Shown here in pieces: positions 32,039-44,451 of a DNA stretch of 64,000 bases. Origin of the DNA: Dipteris shenzhenensis (lineage: Eukaryota > Polypodiophyta > Polypodiopsida > Gleicheniales); the NCBI GenBank assembly GCA_047967505.1, contig CM106539.1; one strand, 5' to 3'. The translations under genes and the position numbers were made by a program. The stretch's first letter is position 1, and the number at the start of each line of letters is the position of its first letter. The notes under the pieces are model-generated. The model did no database searches. It worked only from the letters and a program-made list of their open reading frames with translations, and was not told the DNA's origin.

Positions 32039-32489
32039 GAAACGGGTCATCGTTGAGTTCTCTTTGCTAGCGGTGCCTTGAAAGAAGGAATTCTTTTATA
32101 ATCCCACCAGTGCCTCAAGAAATAAGTTGCTATATGACGAAGGAAATTCCTTGAAAAACTTGAAAGAAAAACCTCATGACCAACCATGTTGTAGGATGGA
32201 GAGCCAAGGGAAACGGGTCGTCTTGTTCCGTGAGGCACTATGAGAGAACTGAACTTGGTGTTGAGCCTCTCAAAATTGCGCACAACCTTCTCCACTAGGG
32301 AAGGAACTCAACTTGGTCATAAGCTCTAACGCACTGAGATCATGTGTTAGTGTGCTGGAGCTCACCACCAAATTGAGTTCCCTGTCCCCACTATCAAATG
32401 TTGTGCTCGGTTGAGCTCACCTCCAAGTTGAGTTCCCTTTTCTAGTGTCTTGACTTATGAAGTTGCTATGAAAAAGGTTATTTCAATTA

Positions 32490-32640
32490 CGAGGTGCTCG
32501 TATTGTCCCCTACATACAAGGAGTTCCAAGTCAAAATTATAAGAAAGTCCTACCTACGATAGCACTATGAGGTGCTCGTATTGTCCCCTGCATACAAGGC
32601 ACCAGGTCAAAAGTGTAAGAAAGTGCTAACAAGGGCAAAA
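32490..32640. repeat. Imperfect tandem duplication, about 75 bp
   Basis: GAGGTGCTCGTATTGTCCCCT occurs at 32490 and 32570, each followed by CATACAAGG, then A-GTCAAAA and GTAAGAAAGTxCTA-like text. Confidence 0.75.
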
Positions 32641-33299
32641 AGTGACACCTAGTCCTGCCACAGTGCTGGTGTTGACAAATGCTTAAAGAAGTGTCACAAA
32701 AACAAAGTGCTAGCATCTTTGTATGCAATCTTTTTTGTTAAATGTTTTCTTCGGATGTAATTTATTTTTTTCAATTTCGATGTAATACTATTATCGCAAA
32801 AACTCTCGGAAGTAATTTCTTAATGTAATTTCTTCTGTTTCAATTTCAATGTAGTACCATTATCACCAAAACTATTGTTGGATGTTGCTTCGGTAGTGAA
32901 GGTGGCTCTAATGAAGAAAAAATGGCATATTTTTGCCCTCGTTTACATTTTACTACAACCATAGGGATCGTTGCACAAGAAATTATTGAAAAAATTGTTC
33001 TTACTGTAGTGAAAATGGTTCCAATAACTAGTGTAGGGCTTGCAAGGAAACTATACTAAATTATAAATGATACATTTTCCTTAGCTTGGAACTAAAATAG
33101 CTCGAAGAACGTGCGCGGTGGTTGAGAAATTGTTGCACAAGGAGTAATAAAACTAAAATATCTAAAAAATGACACTACTTTCCTTGGTTTAGAACTAAAA
33201 TAGCTCCGACATCTAGCACAGTGGTTGCGGATATGGACCTTGAGGGGTCCCGTTAGAGATTGACATGCCATGGTGGTCTTCATGCCAACGTGGTGGTCT
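32641..33299. other. No gene recognised
   Basis: No domain. 32760-32880 contains two related TTTCAATTTCxATGTA-TAC-ATTATC blocks. Confidence 0.5.
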
Positions 33300-33515
33300 C
33301 TCCATGCCAACATCATTGCTTGAACCAGCACGGTGGTCAACGCAACAAAAGATTGTGTTGCGCAGTGATAGATGGCGAAGTTGCGTAATGACAGGTGGCA
33401 AGGCAAAACTTTTGTGTTGTTATCAGGCCAACATGCTTGTGCTCAAACCATCACGATGGTCAGCGCAGCAAAAGATTGTGTTGCAAAGTGACAGATGGTG
33501 AAGCTGCACAAGCAA
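33300..33515. repeat. Tandem duplication, period about 120 bp
   Basis: The block CGGTGGTCAACGCAACAAAAGATTGTGTTGCGCAGTGATAGATGG at about 33331 is repeated with changes at about 33450. Confidence 0.7.
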
Positions 33516-33789
33516 ACATGGCAAGTCAAAGGTTGCATGATGTAGTCAGAGCAACATTCTCTGTGCTCATGAGTAAATGCATATAGTGCCATGTGTCAAG
33601 CTCTATGCTATTGACCATGATAAGACTATATCTCATTATCATCATGTTCATGACATCGGGATACTTTTCGGCAAGAGTGTGGGTCCAGGCAAAATTCAAA
33701 TATTCACCCAAAAGTGCATCACGTCGCGGCTCCAAAATGGCCCTAAAAATAGTTTCGCGATTGGCTATACCTAAGCAAACATTGACCTC
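33516..33789. other. No gene recognised
   Basis: Short overlapping frames on both strands, with no recognisable domain. Confidence 0.5.
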
Positions 33790-34580
33790 CACTCCCATGT
33801 AGTTGTTGCTCCCTTCCCTCTGTCTTCCCTCCTTTTCTGCCTTGCCTCCCCTCCCCCTCTCACACCCCCTTCCCATTCCCCATTCCCATCATCCCCCCAT
33901 TCTCCCCTTTCCATTCCCCTTTCCCATCATCCCCCCATTCTCCCCTGCCCTCCCCCCTGTCGCCACCCCTATTTCCCCCTCATTTCCCCCCTTGCTGCCC
34001 CTCCCCCTACACAGGCTTACCGCCCCTCCCCTCCCCAGTTGCCCTCTTCCCTCAATAGCAACACACTTGTCCCCCCTTCGGCTTGCCCCATTTCCCCACT
34101 CTCCCTTGCACTGCCCCCTCTCACCCTCCCTCCCCCCAGGCCCCCCTCACCCCCTCCAGCTAGTGCAATCCCTTACCTCAACTCCCCTATTGTCTCGAGT
34201 GAGAGGGAGCCATGGGCAACCAAATTACCTCTCCCCTATAACACCTCCTCCTCCCCCTCCACCTCCACCTCCACCTCCACCCCCCCCTCCCCCTCATCCT
34301 CACCCTGCCCCCTCACCCCTCCCCCTCACCCTCACCCCGCCCCCTCACCCCTCCCCCTCACCCTCACCCCGCCCCCCCAAACTACTGCGGTAGTAGTGAT
34401 AGCCCCCCCCACCCCACCTTGCCACCTCCCCCTCCCCCTCCCACTCACCCACCATCCTACCCTGCCACCTCACACTCCCCTTCCCCCTCCCCTTACACCC
34501 ACCCCTTGCTGCTGTGGGGGTAGCGGTAGCTGCTCCCCCCATCCCTTGCACTGCTGCCTTGTTTGGCCGCCCCTCTCTCT
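33790..34580. repeat. C-rich polypyrimidine low-complexity tract
   Basis: Long runs of CCCCTCCCC, CATCCCCCCATT and CCTCCACCTCCACC, with CCCCTCACCCTCACCCCGCC repeated at about 34308-34375. Open frames of up to 196 codons read Pro/Ser/Leu only and are compositional. Confidence 0.85.
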
Positions 34581-35273
34581 GTTGTCGTGCCTCTAATGTT
34601 TGATAATTTAGTTAATACACTTAGGCTAAGTGGGGGACTAAGCTTCTAATGTTCAAAATTTTAAATATGTATAGGAGCATTTGTAACATAAAAAACTAGG
34701 CTTAGCCTAGTTCATCCTCACATCATTGGAGTAGTAGCTATGCACCAAAAATACAGTGAATCATGCTCGCCAAATGCCATTGCCTGATCAATAATTCTTT
34801 TTCTGAATTTACGAAATCAATAATAATGAAATATTTTAAGAATAAGATAACCTTGGATTTAATCACCACAACTAATCAACCTTTCAGTATTTCAGTGACA
34901 CAAAATCAATAAATCATAGATGGTGGTGCACACATGCCAAACATGTCATTAGATGGTGCACTCATGCCACAGATGCATAAAATCACACGAATGCTACACA
35001 TATGCAACACATGCCCTCATATGTAAGTGGTGTACACAATGCCACACACTCTTGCCGCCATAGCCATATATCCAACCATGTAGGAGCACACATGCATCAC
35101 TACAGACAATGCACACACGTGCATCAGCTGCACAAGAAAAGGGATGGATCTCACTCAACCAAAGAGTGAAGGATTAAATTAATGGGATAGTATCATAATC
35201 ATACTTGGACCATTGCATACCATCAAATCCTATTTTCTCTTGATGCTCCTATGTATAAAAAGACCCTATCTAG
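34581..35273. other. No gene recognised
   Basis: AT-rich; contains several CACACATGCC-type words at 34920-35120. Confidence 0.5.
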
Positions 35274-35765
35274 CCCTAAGTATTGTTGATTTCTTTACTT
35301 TGTACTAGAGGTCATTCATTTCAAACACGTCAATCATTATGGGCAATTCATGTGTCCACAACCATTAGATGCAAGATCAAAATTCCTAATAAGGAATCCC
35401 TTCGACTTTTTAGGACAATTTGCAACACCTATCATGTCTACAATAAAAGATTCCTTCAGGAGAGGAATTTAAACTGAAAACACAGAGTAAATATGATTCT
35501 TTTAATAAAAAACTAACTCCAGCCAACCCTAAGTATTTCTGATTTCTTTACTTTGTACTAGAGGTCATTCATTTCAAACACATGATCAATCATTATGGGC
35601 AATTCATGTGTCCACAAACCATTAGATAAAGATCAAAATTCCTAATAAGGAATCCCTTCAACTTTTTAAGACAATTTGCAACACCTATCATGTCTACAGA
35701 GATTCCTTTAGGAGAGGAATATAAACTGGAAACACAAAGTAAATATGATTCTTTTTATAAAAATC
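35274..35765. repeat. Tandem duplication, period 253 bp, about 90% alike
   Basis: CCCTAAGTATT at 35274 and 35527 start copies that share ACTTTGTACTAGAGGTCATTC, GGGCAATTCATGTGTCCACA, AAGGAATCCCTTC and GTAAATATGATTCTTTT. The copies differ by substitutions and small indels. Confidence 0.9.
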
Positions 35766-36670
35766 TAACTCTAATAATTATCAGCTTTGAAAGAATAAAT
35801 TGAAACACATTATTGATATTAACACATTTTGTATCAAAAAAGAATCTAGCATCAATTATACGTTTTCTTAATCCAATCTAACTAAATAGTAAGGTAATTA
35901 ATATCTAAAGATAAATCAAAATATAAATAAAAATGTGTTAGCTGATAATTTGTGTTCATAGGTCTTATTGACACGTTCAATAAGTTTCACTGCATGCAAT
36001 CTGGTGTGGTCATCACATGCGGGAATGCCACTAGACTGTCAAGCTCATCATCATCACCATGGATCATGTACATGATAAAGTTAAATTAGTTTGGTTAAGA
36101 AATCCCTTTTAGCATTGCAATGATGGCCCTTTCCTTGCATTAAATAATTGTAGCAAAGCATTTTATTTTTTATATTTTTCCTAGCAAGCACTCTTCTTCT
36201 ACATTCAATGGACAACTTATTGAGCATGCAGCATTCTTCTTGGAGTGGGGCATGTCTCACTCACTCTACTTTTTGTGGTATGTGAAACATTACCTTTTGC
36301 TGTGTTGGTTTTTGAAATACGACTAGACATATGAGATTTATATGTATCCATGCAAGAACTTCCTTATTTTTTTCTTTGAACTCAAGGATCACTAGGTGAA
36401 AATAATTAAACATCTCACGCCCTTTGACAATCAGAACTTGACCATATTGGTTGGAAGAGATGGCATTGCACACATCTATTGGCATCATCTAGCATCTATA
36501 GTTATGACAATAACTCATAAAGAAAAACAAAATCATTGCAATCTATGTTGAATTTTGTAGGGAAACTATAATTTTCTAAGGGATTGACACAACCCTTGTA
36601 AGGTGAGGTATCAATGAATACTATTCTTGCTAGTTTACATTCCTCTCTCATTTTCATATGTGAAAATGAG
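35766..36670. other. No gene recognised
   Basis: AT-rich; no coding signal. Confidence 0.5.
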
Positions 36671-36780
36671 CAATATTTCATGTCCAATTCAAATGCTCAT
36701 AGGCTAGTCTTCATTTTTGCCCTTTTTCGGGCTATGCGAAACCTCCATCCAAATTCTCATAGGCTAGTCTTCATTTCGGG
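36671..36780. repeat. Dispersed repeat around CTCATAGGCTAGTCTTCATT
   Basis: The block TTTCATGTCCAATTCAAATGCTCATAGGCTAGTCTTCATTT at about 36676 recurs almost exactly at about 41208-41250. A partial copy lies at 36748. The two full copies are 4.5 kb apart and flank the reverse-transcriptase pseudogene. Confidence 0.8.
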
Positions 36781-37199
36781 CGTTTTTGGTGTCTCCAGGT
36801 TTGATTTGGGAGTTTTGGCCCGCTGTGGACACACTGGTGATGTCAAACTCATAAAATTCTACACAAAAAATCAAGGATCTTATATATGCATTTAATGTGA
36901 AGCCTGAGTACTAGACTGACATTTTTGCAACTGATGAGTATCCGTATTTTATGGCATTTCCCATATTTTGAGTGCAACAAAAATAGGTAAATAGTGAATT
37001 TCTTAGACGGCCCCAAAATGAGTTCCCTTCTTTCCTAATGGAGGGGATCATGGTGCCCACCTTTAGAAATGAATGATATCTAAACAAGCTTAATTAGATC
37101 ATGAATGCTGATCAATCTTACAAAAGAAACCATTTAATTATAATTCCCATTGTTATCAATTTTGATGAATCTTGATACTTTTCAAACGGAGAATTTATA
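36781..37199. other. No gene recognised
   Basis: No domain or clear repeat. Confidence 0.5.
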
Positions 37200-39540
37200 C
37201 AAATTTTATTAGATCCTTAGTTTTGATTGAAATCACTCTTGAGAAAGTTACATACAATCCTTTTGAGTGTCAGGCTATTGCATCCATTATCAAAAAAGTA
37301 TCTGAACAGTTTATGGATAAAAATACCTAGCCTATTTAGGGTTGTTACAAATGTAAATGATAGGCATAATTTGAGAGCATATACCCAATATAGCATAGCT
37401 ATGATGGTCTATTGTTGTCCAATTTGATGAATCTCGACTCCTTAAAAGGGAGGGACTCCTTCATATCATATTTGAGGATGGTGAACGTCCCATAATGTAC
37501 GGATGTGATAATGATCTCTGTGTTAAGAAATTTAGCGCTGGTTCCAATTATGCAACCATTCTCTAGCTGGAAAAATGTTATGGTGTCAGCTATAATCTCC
37601 ACAAAATCTAAAGGCTAAATACAATATTCACCATAGGAGCAAAACCTCATAGGGTTAGTTATATTGACCAAGCAAATGTCATCGATATATCTAAAGGGAT
37701 TTTGAAACCATTTTGGAATATCCCATCTGCCTTGTCTAGACAAATTAATGCAAAATTTGTACTCAAAGTAAAATAGGTATACATTGCACCAAATGGGTGA
37801 GCACAATAAGCCCATAGGAATTCCCATCTTCTGTCTCCAAGTCATGTTGTCTAGTTGTATGTACATGTTTGAGATAAGCCATGAATTAATTTTGATGAAA
37901 GTTTCCATATCATAGTACAAATCAAAGTCCATCTGTTGTGGTCCAAATTCCTTCAATGGGAGAATGGGGCATCCTTCGAAAAGAGATGAATTTGAAGTTA
38001 CTATCCTTGAACACCATAGTGATTATTTCCCTTATGATGTTTACTAGAACATTTTCACCTTCTAGAGGAATGTTTTCATAGCATTGTGCAATGTCAGCGA
38101 GAAAATTACTGAATATTTTTTCGGGAAGATTTAGAGTGTAGTCGTAAAGGGATTCAATCCCCCACCAACAAGAACATTTAACTCCACTCCTGAGAAAGAT
38201 CTCATGTTGAGTTTTAGCACATTTATTTTTGAGTTGTGAGATGCATGTTTTTAGTAGGCACGTATTGATAAGTCCAATTTCATCATATGTACACCCAGTA
38301 GCATTGGTAATCCATCTAAAAGTGTTTTTATGGGCTTTGTATATTCCCATAATAAATGGTAATTTGGTGGATAAAGGTGTCATAGTAAATGAATGGAGTT
38401 CGGTTTCTATTTTAATCTCTAAATTTAATGTGTTTATAATTTCGAAATCTCCATCATTAAGTCTCTTGTATGCCGAGTCATGGGCAAATTTTTGACAAAC
38501 CAATGCCAAGTCATTAGAAGCTTTGTCGATTCCATGCATGAAAAAATGCTCTTTGAGAATACCTAAATTTTCCTAGAAGTTTATCACTCCATACATCTTT
38601 CATAAACCTCTTATGGTTTGCGTAACTTTATCTATTGGTTCCACAACCAGTCATAAGAAAATTTTCTGAGAATTTGTAAAGTCGTATGTAGGGATATGCC
38701 AAGTATGTGGCATAATTTTTTCCACGCTTGTTCAAGGGATTTATGGGCATGTCGTACACAAGGTCTTTTAACTGGTATGTGGTTTAATCCCTTTATGAGC
38801 TCATGTCTTAACGGTTCGTATAATCAATAATGCTTAAATCACAAGTAACCACATGACCCCATTTACTGTCGATAAAATTTTCAAATTTGTGGCACGAGCA
38901 TTGTAACTCAACACTATTACAGAAGGTCTCCTTTGGAGAATAAACATATTCGAGTAAATTTTTGTGGAGTTTCCACGTAAACAAGATTTCATCAAAGATA
39001 TTATTATCCACCATTACTTTGCATACATCACAGGCATTTAGAAAAAAGTCTCTCAAAATTATGCCCTCAAGTAGCGGGTTATCAAAAAGAACGTGGATGA
39101 AGTGTGAAAAGTTACTTTCTCTTGTACTTTCCAACATCTTCCTTCCATGAGTTAGAAAAGAGAGCCATCTATGAACCTGTTCAAAAAAAAATCCTTTTAG
39201 TAGGATCCCCTTCATCCATAATAGATATTCTCGAAGAGCTTTTACTACCCTCCTCAGCATCAAATCTTGTGCTGCCATGTCTTGAGTTTTCCATCATGGA
39301 TGATCCACCAGGGGAGAAATCAAAAGTTTCATGTCTTCTCCCGACATCACTGCTTCTATTAAATCCATAGGTATCAACTGAACGTTGCCCTCTACCTCTA
39401 CCCATGGGGGGGCGATAGCCTCCTCTTCTAGGTACATTACCCCGTCTCCCACCATGTGCTGAGTTGCCACTACCTCTAGAACTCATGGGTTGCCTTTCAT
39501 CCATAACTCTAGCCCGTTTTGGTTTGAGAGACCTGACCAA
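37200..39540 (-). pseudogene. Reverse-transcriptase protein with RGG-rich N-terminus, degenerate
   Basis: On the minus strand the N-terminus (39540-39181) is Arg/Gly/Ser-rich (GGRRGNVPRRGGYRPPMGR). The reading then shifts frame at an A9/T9 run (about 39182-39190) into a block with FEQVHRWLSFLTHGRKML and CSCHKFENFIDSKWGHVVTC (39150-38830). After another shift come HGIDKASNDLALVCQKFAHD, KLPFIMGIYKAHKN and FLADIAQCYENIPLEGENVL (38539-38040). The RT core GIPMGLLCSPIWCNVYL and FRYIDDICLVN lies at 37860-37670. LKYDMKESLPFKESRFIKLD follows at 37500-37420, with a decayed tail to about 37200. YIDD is the RT catalytic box. The layout resembles a family of plant, algal and metazoan reverse transcriptases that I would place near Penelope-like elements, but the assignment is uncertain. 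At least three frameshifts and several stops inactivate it. Confidence 0.75.
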
Positions 39541-41620
39541 AAAGTTAATCCCTTTGCCATTAAGTCCTTGAAATGGATCAGTGTCTAGATCGTTTACTGT
39601 AGCTTTTAACCCTCATTGACTATCTCCCGATAATAGGAGAAAATCATAGCTTGCTTAACCAAGAATTGAAGAAAAGATGAGCACCATTGCATGAAGGCAT
39701 ACATTTTGACTGTAAGGGTGTTACCATGCATAAATATGTGTACATGATTCAATAGGTACCATATAGCATGGTCGAACAACATTACCTTGTTTGGGCATTG
39801 TAATCCTACATTGATACAGTTGCATCTTAAGTAGGGTCGCATATAATTCCAAACATCTAGTACCTTTTTTTGACACGATAATTTTTACAAGAAGGCATTG
39901 AAAATATATTCAATCTGCTAAATTATAAATACCGAATGATATTGAAGGAGCTCCACTCACCTGCATCCATTCACAAAAAGGATAAGTTAGAACAAGAACC
40001 CTTAATTGTGGGACTACAGGCTTCAATGCACAGCTCCACTTGTTATCGATGTTGCAACATCACAAGCCATCTATAATAGCAAATAGTATCCACCTTGGAT
40101 GGTGGTGCATCCACTGACACTTCAATGTTTGAGTCACAAGTATCCAGATGCTCCATGGTGTAAGATTATCACCCTTTCTGAAACACATTTTTAGATATCA
40201 CCCTAAGTAGGGGGTCAAAAAAAGCCACTATATCGTGAAACCCGTACTCTCCGATCCTTTACATATTCGAGGTTATAACCTTCAACTTATACATTTTTTT
40301 GGTGAAGGTAACTCTTGTCCAAGTCATTATCACTTCTTTTCTTACACACCTACTAGCTGACCAAACTATGAAGGGTGGTAATAAATAAGTTTGGAATTTC
40401 CAATAGACAAGCTTAAGTCATAAGGTCTACAAAGTCCAATCCAACACATGATATGTAGGTAAGTATTCCTATAGCTTTACTTTATTTGATACCTTTTTTC
40501 CAATGAACGTGCTTGACTGGTTTGAATAATCAGGCAGCAATATGTGCTTACTTCACTGCTATTCGTTGAAAGAGATATCTAGGTCAAGATCTGAGAGTCG
40601 ATGGTCGATTTTAGGATGCCACTTTTTTGGGGGTATGCGAAACATTGATATGCAAGCGTATGCTCTCCATCACATGCAATTGGTTATGTTAGGCATTGGA
40701 ATATTACCAAAAGTAAATGGAACAATATCTTAATGAAGCCATGATCATCGTTGTTCTTTATAATCTCGAGTGGAGGAGATTCGACCTACCAATAGATCTT
40801 GTGGTTCTTTTAGTCGAGTACAGCAAACCATATACTTTGGCCCTGTTAAAACTGATTTCCCAACTAGCCTTTGGTCGGCGGGCTAGTGCCATACAGTTAA
40901 TTCACATTGATTGGATAACTCGTTATTATGTATAGTTTGTAGAAAGTCATGTTATCATTGGGTAATTTTTGGCTTGTGATAAATATTTTTCAATAGGTAA
41001 TGTCTTGATTCCATTTGATTGGAGTACTAATTATTACCTTTTATGTGCAAATCCTTGGATACCACCCTACTATGGAACTGGAACATGCTTACACTAGCGA
41101 CATCACTTCTTGACACTTATCATGATGATCCATTTTTTCTCTACACAGTACACTAGGATGTGAATCGACTAGGCAAGGGCTGATTTCCATACGTGAAAGT
41201 GAGAAATATTTCATGTCCAATTCAAATGCTCATAGGCTAGTCTTCATTTATCTGTTTTAGATAAGGGGCCTTGTTCCTCCACGAATTAATGGGATCCTAG
41301 CCCATGTAGAGCTTATCATATGAGCAAGAAACGTTTTTATGTAAAAAGCATGGAAAAAAGGTTCCAACATGAGTTCATAATGGTATATAGTCATTTAAAA
41401 AAATATCTGACAAGTGTTGGTTAAAAATATGTACAGAAATGTTAGTGTGGCAAGTAAGGTATGGGCCACAAACCTTGTTTTAATGTATATAACTTAATTG
41501 TGACGTCCACCCATATTTTTCAAAGATATAATTCTCCACTAGATGTAAACCATGAAGAGATGAAAAATGTTTAGGTCTTGCAATGATAGTCTAGCCGGTC
41601 AATATCATGTAGATACAATC
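39541..41620. other. No gene recognised
   Basis: Probably includes the 5' flank of the RT element. 41208-41250 is the second copy of the dispersed repeat described at 36671. No other structure seen. Confidence 0.5.
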
Positions 41621-41624
41621 GTTA

Positions 41625-41660
41625 GTGTGTGTGTGTGTGTGCGCGTGCGTGCGTGCGTGC

Positions 41661-41699
<39 letters not shown>
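41625..41699. repeat. (GT)n / (GTGC)n microsatellite
   Basis: GTGTGTGT, then GCGTGCGTGC units, then a long uninterrupted GT run ending at about 41699. Confidence 0.95.
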
Positions 41700-41700
<1 letters not shown>

Positions 41701-42711
41701 GAACATCATGACTGTATGCAAGGATAAGACTTACCTACCACCATCCAGACAAAACAATGTGTTAGAACATCATAGTCTTGTGAGGGAAGATAGGTAATGC
41801 ATGTAAACCCCAGCTTGTTATTGCTTATACCAAAGAGCACGACACCTATTAAGATTCTAAGATGATAGGGTAACAATAATTAAAAGTAAAAAAAGTAAAA
41901 AAAGGAGGGATTCTGCACCGTTACAAGAGATAGTTGAATTGTCTTTTTTGTAAGAAACAAACAAAGGGTGTTACTCCATGCCCTTGTAAATGAAAGAAAA
42001 TAATTGTAGAAAAATGGAACAAATTATAACATGGGGGTAGTCCACACCCGTAATGAACAGAATCAAGGAGGGTAATTTACATAAAATTTGGCATAAGGTG
42101 GAGAGCCTCTTTAGGTAGAAAAGGTAGGATCTAGATAAATTGAATTGATATAATTTTTTTTTAAATGAGAAAAAAGTAATTATATAGAAAAGTAAAAAGA
42201 AACCTATAAAATGAAGTAAGAGCAATGCCTTAGAAAAATTAGGAAAATTAAGAAATCTAAATCAAAGCAATGCAATTTGAAGGCTACTTAAAAAGGTGTA
42301 TAGCCAATGATTATTTAAATAGCAAAGTAACTGCAACTCTAGGATTAACGAGAAAAAATAAATGAAAATGAAACATTTGAGAAGGAACATGAAAAATAAA
42401 ATAATTACATAAACAAATTGAATCTATATATCTATTTATATATAGATATAAGCCCAAAACAAGTATGTAAATTAAGCCAATATTAAAAAAAGAAGAATTA
42501 ATAAAAGGAAGAAATTATATTAATGTTTAGCGTGAGAGATTACAAAAATTATATAGATGAAATCCAAGACAAAAGTTCTTAAAGGAACACATAAAAGAGG
42601 ATAAATTTATATACATAAACATATAGTTTGTGAGCAAGCTACAACACTATATATTATAAAGGAAAGGCAGAGGGAACATATATACGTTCTTCAAAGAACA
42701 TACATCAAAGA

Positions 42712-42748
<37 letters not shown>

Positions 42749-43065
42749 CATATATATATGATAGTACGTGTCTAAGGCAAGCAAAGGCCACTAAATAAAC
42801 TATACGTATCATGACATAAGAAAAGGCAAAAGACACCAAGGGGTCTGACTATTCGCCAAGGGCACAAACTAATTAGTATAAAAAAGAGGCACAGGGTGCC
42901 AAGAGAACTGCCCTTTTTTTACTAGACTCCAAGATGAACATGACAGAGCACAATATTTATCACACCGCTTAGCCACCATTGGAAGAAAAAGAAAAAGATA
43001 GATTGCCTTATCACTAGCCACTTCCACCTTGTTGGAAACCCCCGAAAGGGCCAAACACTTTTGAT
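41700..43065. other. AT-rich spacer with (TA)n at 42713-42744
   Basis: Very AT-rich. A TATATATA run lies at about 42713-42744, and an imperfect TATATATCTATTTATATATAGATATA palindrome near 42425-42450. No gene seen. Confidence 0.6.
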
Positions 43066-44451
43066 ATCCTCCTCACTGTGTCTTGCGGTCTCTTGGAAAA
43101 TCTAGTTACCTTTTGCCTCACTTCCAGCGTGACGCCATTGTTTGTCGCCGCATCATCGAGGAGCGTCAATGGGACTCTGATGTCGAAAAGGCCTCTGCTA
43201 TCCCGCTTTCCGACGGCCTTGCTGTGGAGGTCATTAAAGCTCTGTCCGAAGCTAAGCTAGCCCTGCGGTATTTCATCTGGATCACGAAATAAGAGAATTT
43301 CGAAGCTAGCCCCAACGTAATCGGTGTGCTCTCCCGAAGATGGAGTCACGAGAAACGGTTTGATGCCTTTTTGAAGACTTTTGACAATGCTCAAAATGGG
43401 TTCCGTTCTATGACGCCAGAGTCATTCTTGGTCTTGCTAATGGGTTATGGCTGGGCAGGATTGGTTGATAAAGTAGTTGAAACTCGAACTCATGAAGAAT
43501 CTCAATATCAGTCCCAATGCTTCGCACTTTACTTGTTTGAGGAAATGAAGGCAATGGATTTAACTCCAGATGCTGAGACGTATAGAATCGCAGTTACTGT
43601 TTTCAGCAGAGCGGGCAAAGTTCTAGAAGTTCTCAAAATCTTTAGCGAAATTTTGAAGCATGGGATTGAACCAAGCGCTACGGCTTGCAATGCTCTAGTT
43701 AACGCTCTTTCCATGGCAGGGAAAACGAATGAAGCGCATGGGGTTTTGGCGGTTATGATAGAGAGGGGCTATACGCCCAATCTCGTCTGTCTTACCAGGG
43801 TAATTGATATGCTCTGTGACTTAAGAGAAGTGGAAAAAGCTTTGGAAGAAACTTAGCAAGGAGAGAACACCTACGTTAACCATTCAAGATTCTCTTGTAA
43901 AGCAACTTTGCATTGCAAGCAAATTGGCAGAGGCAGAGGAAATTTTTGAGGAACTTGAAAAGAGGCAAGCTGTACCATCCAAGATTATGTATGTTGCTTT
44001 GATCCATGGCTTATGCAAGTTAGGAAGTTTCAACAAGGCTTGCCGGTCTCTATTAGCAATGCCAAGAAACGTTGGCGTTCCAGACATGAAAACGTTTACT
44101 TGGGTTGTAAGTGGTCTCTACAAGGACAGCAACATGGTAGATGCAGCTAGGGTTTTTCATCACTTCACTCGACAAGCATCTATCACGGATCAATCTGTGT
44201 GTCATACCCTTTTGGTTGGCTTTTGCAAGGTAGGCAACATCGAAGAGACTTACAAACTTTTGGGATGGATGAAAACGATGAGTGGCTGTCTTGGCTTTGA
44301 CATTTGTTACTCAGTCATCGATGGTCTTTGCAAAGAAGAAATGTTAATTGAAGCGTCTAGGTTGTTGGAGCAAATGACCGAAGAGGGCATTCTTCCTGAT
44401 GTTTCCTTATACGACCAACTTCAAGTAGCCTTACACCCGAGGTGCTCATGA
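43066..44451 (+). pseudogene. P-class PPR protein pseudogene (near-intact)
   Basis: The plus-strand frame opens after a stop at 43062-43064. It begins with LGKSSYLLPHFQRDAIVCR and ALRYFIWITK. PPR motifs follow: FLVLLMGYGWAGLVDKVVE, TPDAETYRIAVTVFSRAGKV, PSATACNALVNALSMAGKTN, TPNLVCLTRVIDMLCDLREV, PSKIMYVALIHGLCKLGSFN, PDMKTFTWVVSGLYKDSNMV, DQSVCHTLLVGFCKVGNIEE and FDICYSVIDGLCKEEMLIEA. It ends at a TGA (44449-44451). An in-frame TAA at 43290 and a one-base shift near 43850 break it. After the shift the frame continues as KKLSKERTPTLTIQDSLVKQ. About eight repeats survive. P-class PPRs act in mitochondrial or chloroplast RNA metabolism. The damage is light, so inactivation is recent or the stop is spliced around. 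Confidence 0.85.

Noticed and set aside
33803-34596. Proline-rich frames of 185-196 codons
   Set aside because: They track a C-rich low-complexity tract and are open in overlapping frames. The same applies to 30116-30557 and 53301-53724.
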